From Flavobacteriales bacterium (lineage in GTDB: Bacteria; Bacteroidota; Bacteroidia; Flavobacteriales_F; PHOS-HE28), in contig JADJVC010000026.1 in the NCBI GenBank assembly GCA_016710685.1, positions 1-25,061 on the forward strand: 25,061 nucleotides of DNA, read 5' to 3'. A program made the translations under genes and the position numbers. Shown one piece after another: positions 24,692-25,061 of this stretch. The notes below the pieces were generated by a model. The model was not told where the DNA came from. It searched no databases and saw only the letters and a list, made by a program, of their open reading frames with translations. Positions within the stretch are counted from its first letter, which is position 1. Every line of letters starts with the position of its first letter.

Positions 24692-25061
24692 TTACTTCTC
24701 CTTCGGACGCCACGGGATCAACCGTTTCTCCGCGTTGTAGACAGGCTTCGCGCCCTTGTACCAACGCTCCATCAACACGGGCTGTGCGTTGATGGGCACG
24801 TCCGGGCAAAACTTCTTCATGCCTTGCACCATCAACTCTTGCAGGCGCGTTGCGGCCTCGTGGGCGGTTTGGCGCGGCGATTCCATAATGATTTCGTCGT
24901 GCGCTTCCACGACCATGAAACTGCCTGCCAGGGCGCTCTTGGATTCAGGGCTATACATTTCTTCAGCGATCAGCCAAAGGGCTTCCTTCAGGCCGTCTGC
25001 GGCCAAGCCTTGAAAGAAACTGTTGCACGCTTGGGTATACCCCGCGCGCCCGCGAACTCTG
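24692..25061 (-). CDS. Family A DNA polymerase, C-terminal end (partial)
   Basis: The window holds the last 123 or so codons of a family A (Pol I-type) DNA polymerase; the start lies beyond the window edge. The residues read QACNSFFQGLAADGLKEAL, matching the helix after motif B (in E. coli Pol I the NxPxQGTAAD region), and later VEAHDEIIMESP, the palm motif C with its His-Asp-Glu. The protein ends WRPKEK. Upstream of 25006 the reading frame stays open to the window edge, so a TTG at 25006 is not the true start. It is the first gene of the polymerase-RusA-H1-like run visible here, and it shows that the phage has its own replication polymerase. Confidence 0.9.
   Translation of the reverse strand, partial: RVRGRAGYTQACNSFFQGLAADGLKEALWLIAEEMYSPESKSALAGSFMVVEAHDEIIMESPRQTAHEAATRLQELMVQGMKKFCPDVPINAQPVLMERWYKGAKPVYNAEKRLIPWRPKEK

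Noticed and set aside
1..25061. CRISPR array, tRNA, insertion sequence or integrase attachment site
   Set aside because: No spaced direct repeats of CRISPR type, tRNA-like fold, transposase or integrase motif was seen.

Overview
This window is the virion-structure region, plus one edge of the DNA-metabolism region, of a tailed double-stranded DNA phage. It is probably a short-tailed (podovirus-type) phage of a Gram-negative host. Evidence for a phage is the run TerL, portal, scaffold, major capsid protein, neck, nozzle-like and fibre genes on the plus strand. Evidence for a podovirus is the lack of any recognisable tail-tube, sheath or baseplate gene, together with three long alpha-helical proteins (about 291, 456 and 1653 aa) placed where ejection (internal virion) proteins are expected. 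Evidence for a Gram-negative host is a lipobox protein that looks like a u-spanin. No integrase, repressor or tRNA gene was seen. The host genus cannot be told from this window.

Layout. 1-521: intergenic leader with GTTTAT repeats, an inverted repeat and TATAAT boxes. 522-7485: packaging and head genes (TerL, portal, zinc ribbon, unknown, scaffold, major capsid), closed by a strong hairpin terminator overlapping the capsid stop codon. 7558-15473: decoration-like protein and ejection-type proteins; the first ejection-type gene appears to change frame by -1 near its start. 15442-15804: a lone minus-strand gene, a degenerate RusA-family Holliday-junction resolvase, inserted between the giant ejection protein and the neck gene, with a good sigma70-like promoter inside the neck gene. 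15803-21640: neck/adaptor, two genes that together look like a nozzle, and a tail fibre. 21714-23643: two small unknown or lectin-like proteins, then a holin-like protein and a u-spanin-like lipoprotein. 23692-23722: a bidirectional terminator between the converging transcription units. 23748-25061: minus-strand genes for the C-terminal end of a family A DNA polymerase (cut by the window edge), a RusA-type resolvase, and a very lysine-rich histone-H1-like protein with an AT-hook and a ribbon-helix-helix-like C-terminus.

How the genes fit together. Plus-strand late genes are tightly packed, often with TAATG, TTGA or very short junctions, as expected for a co-transcribed virion cassette. The minus-strand polymerase-RusA-H1-like genes are joined as TAAATG and ATGA, as expected of one operon for replication, junction resolution and DNA binding. 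The most unusual elements are the antisense RusA paralogue with altered active-site positions, the H1/AT-hook/RHH protein, the apparent frameshift at 8318-8336, and the apparently split nozzle. Function calls rest on motif reading by eye; no database search was possible.
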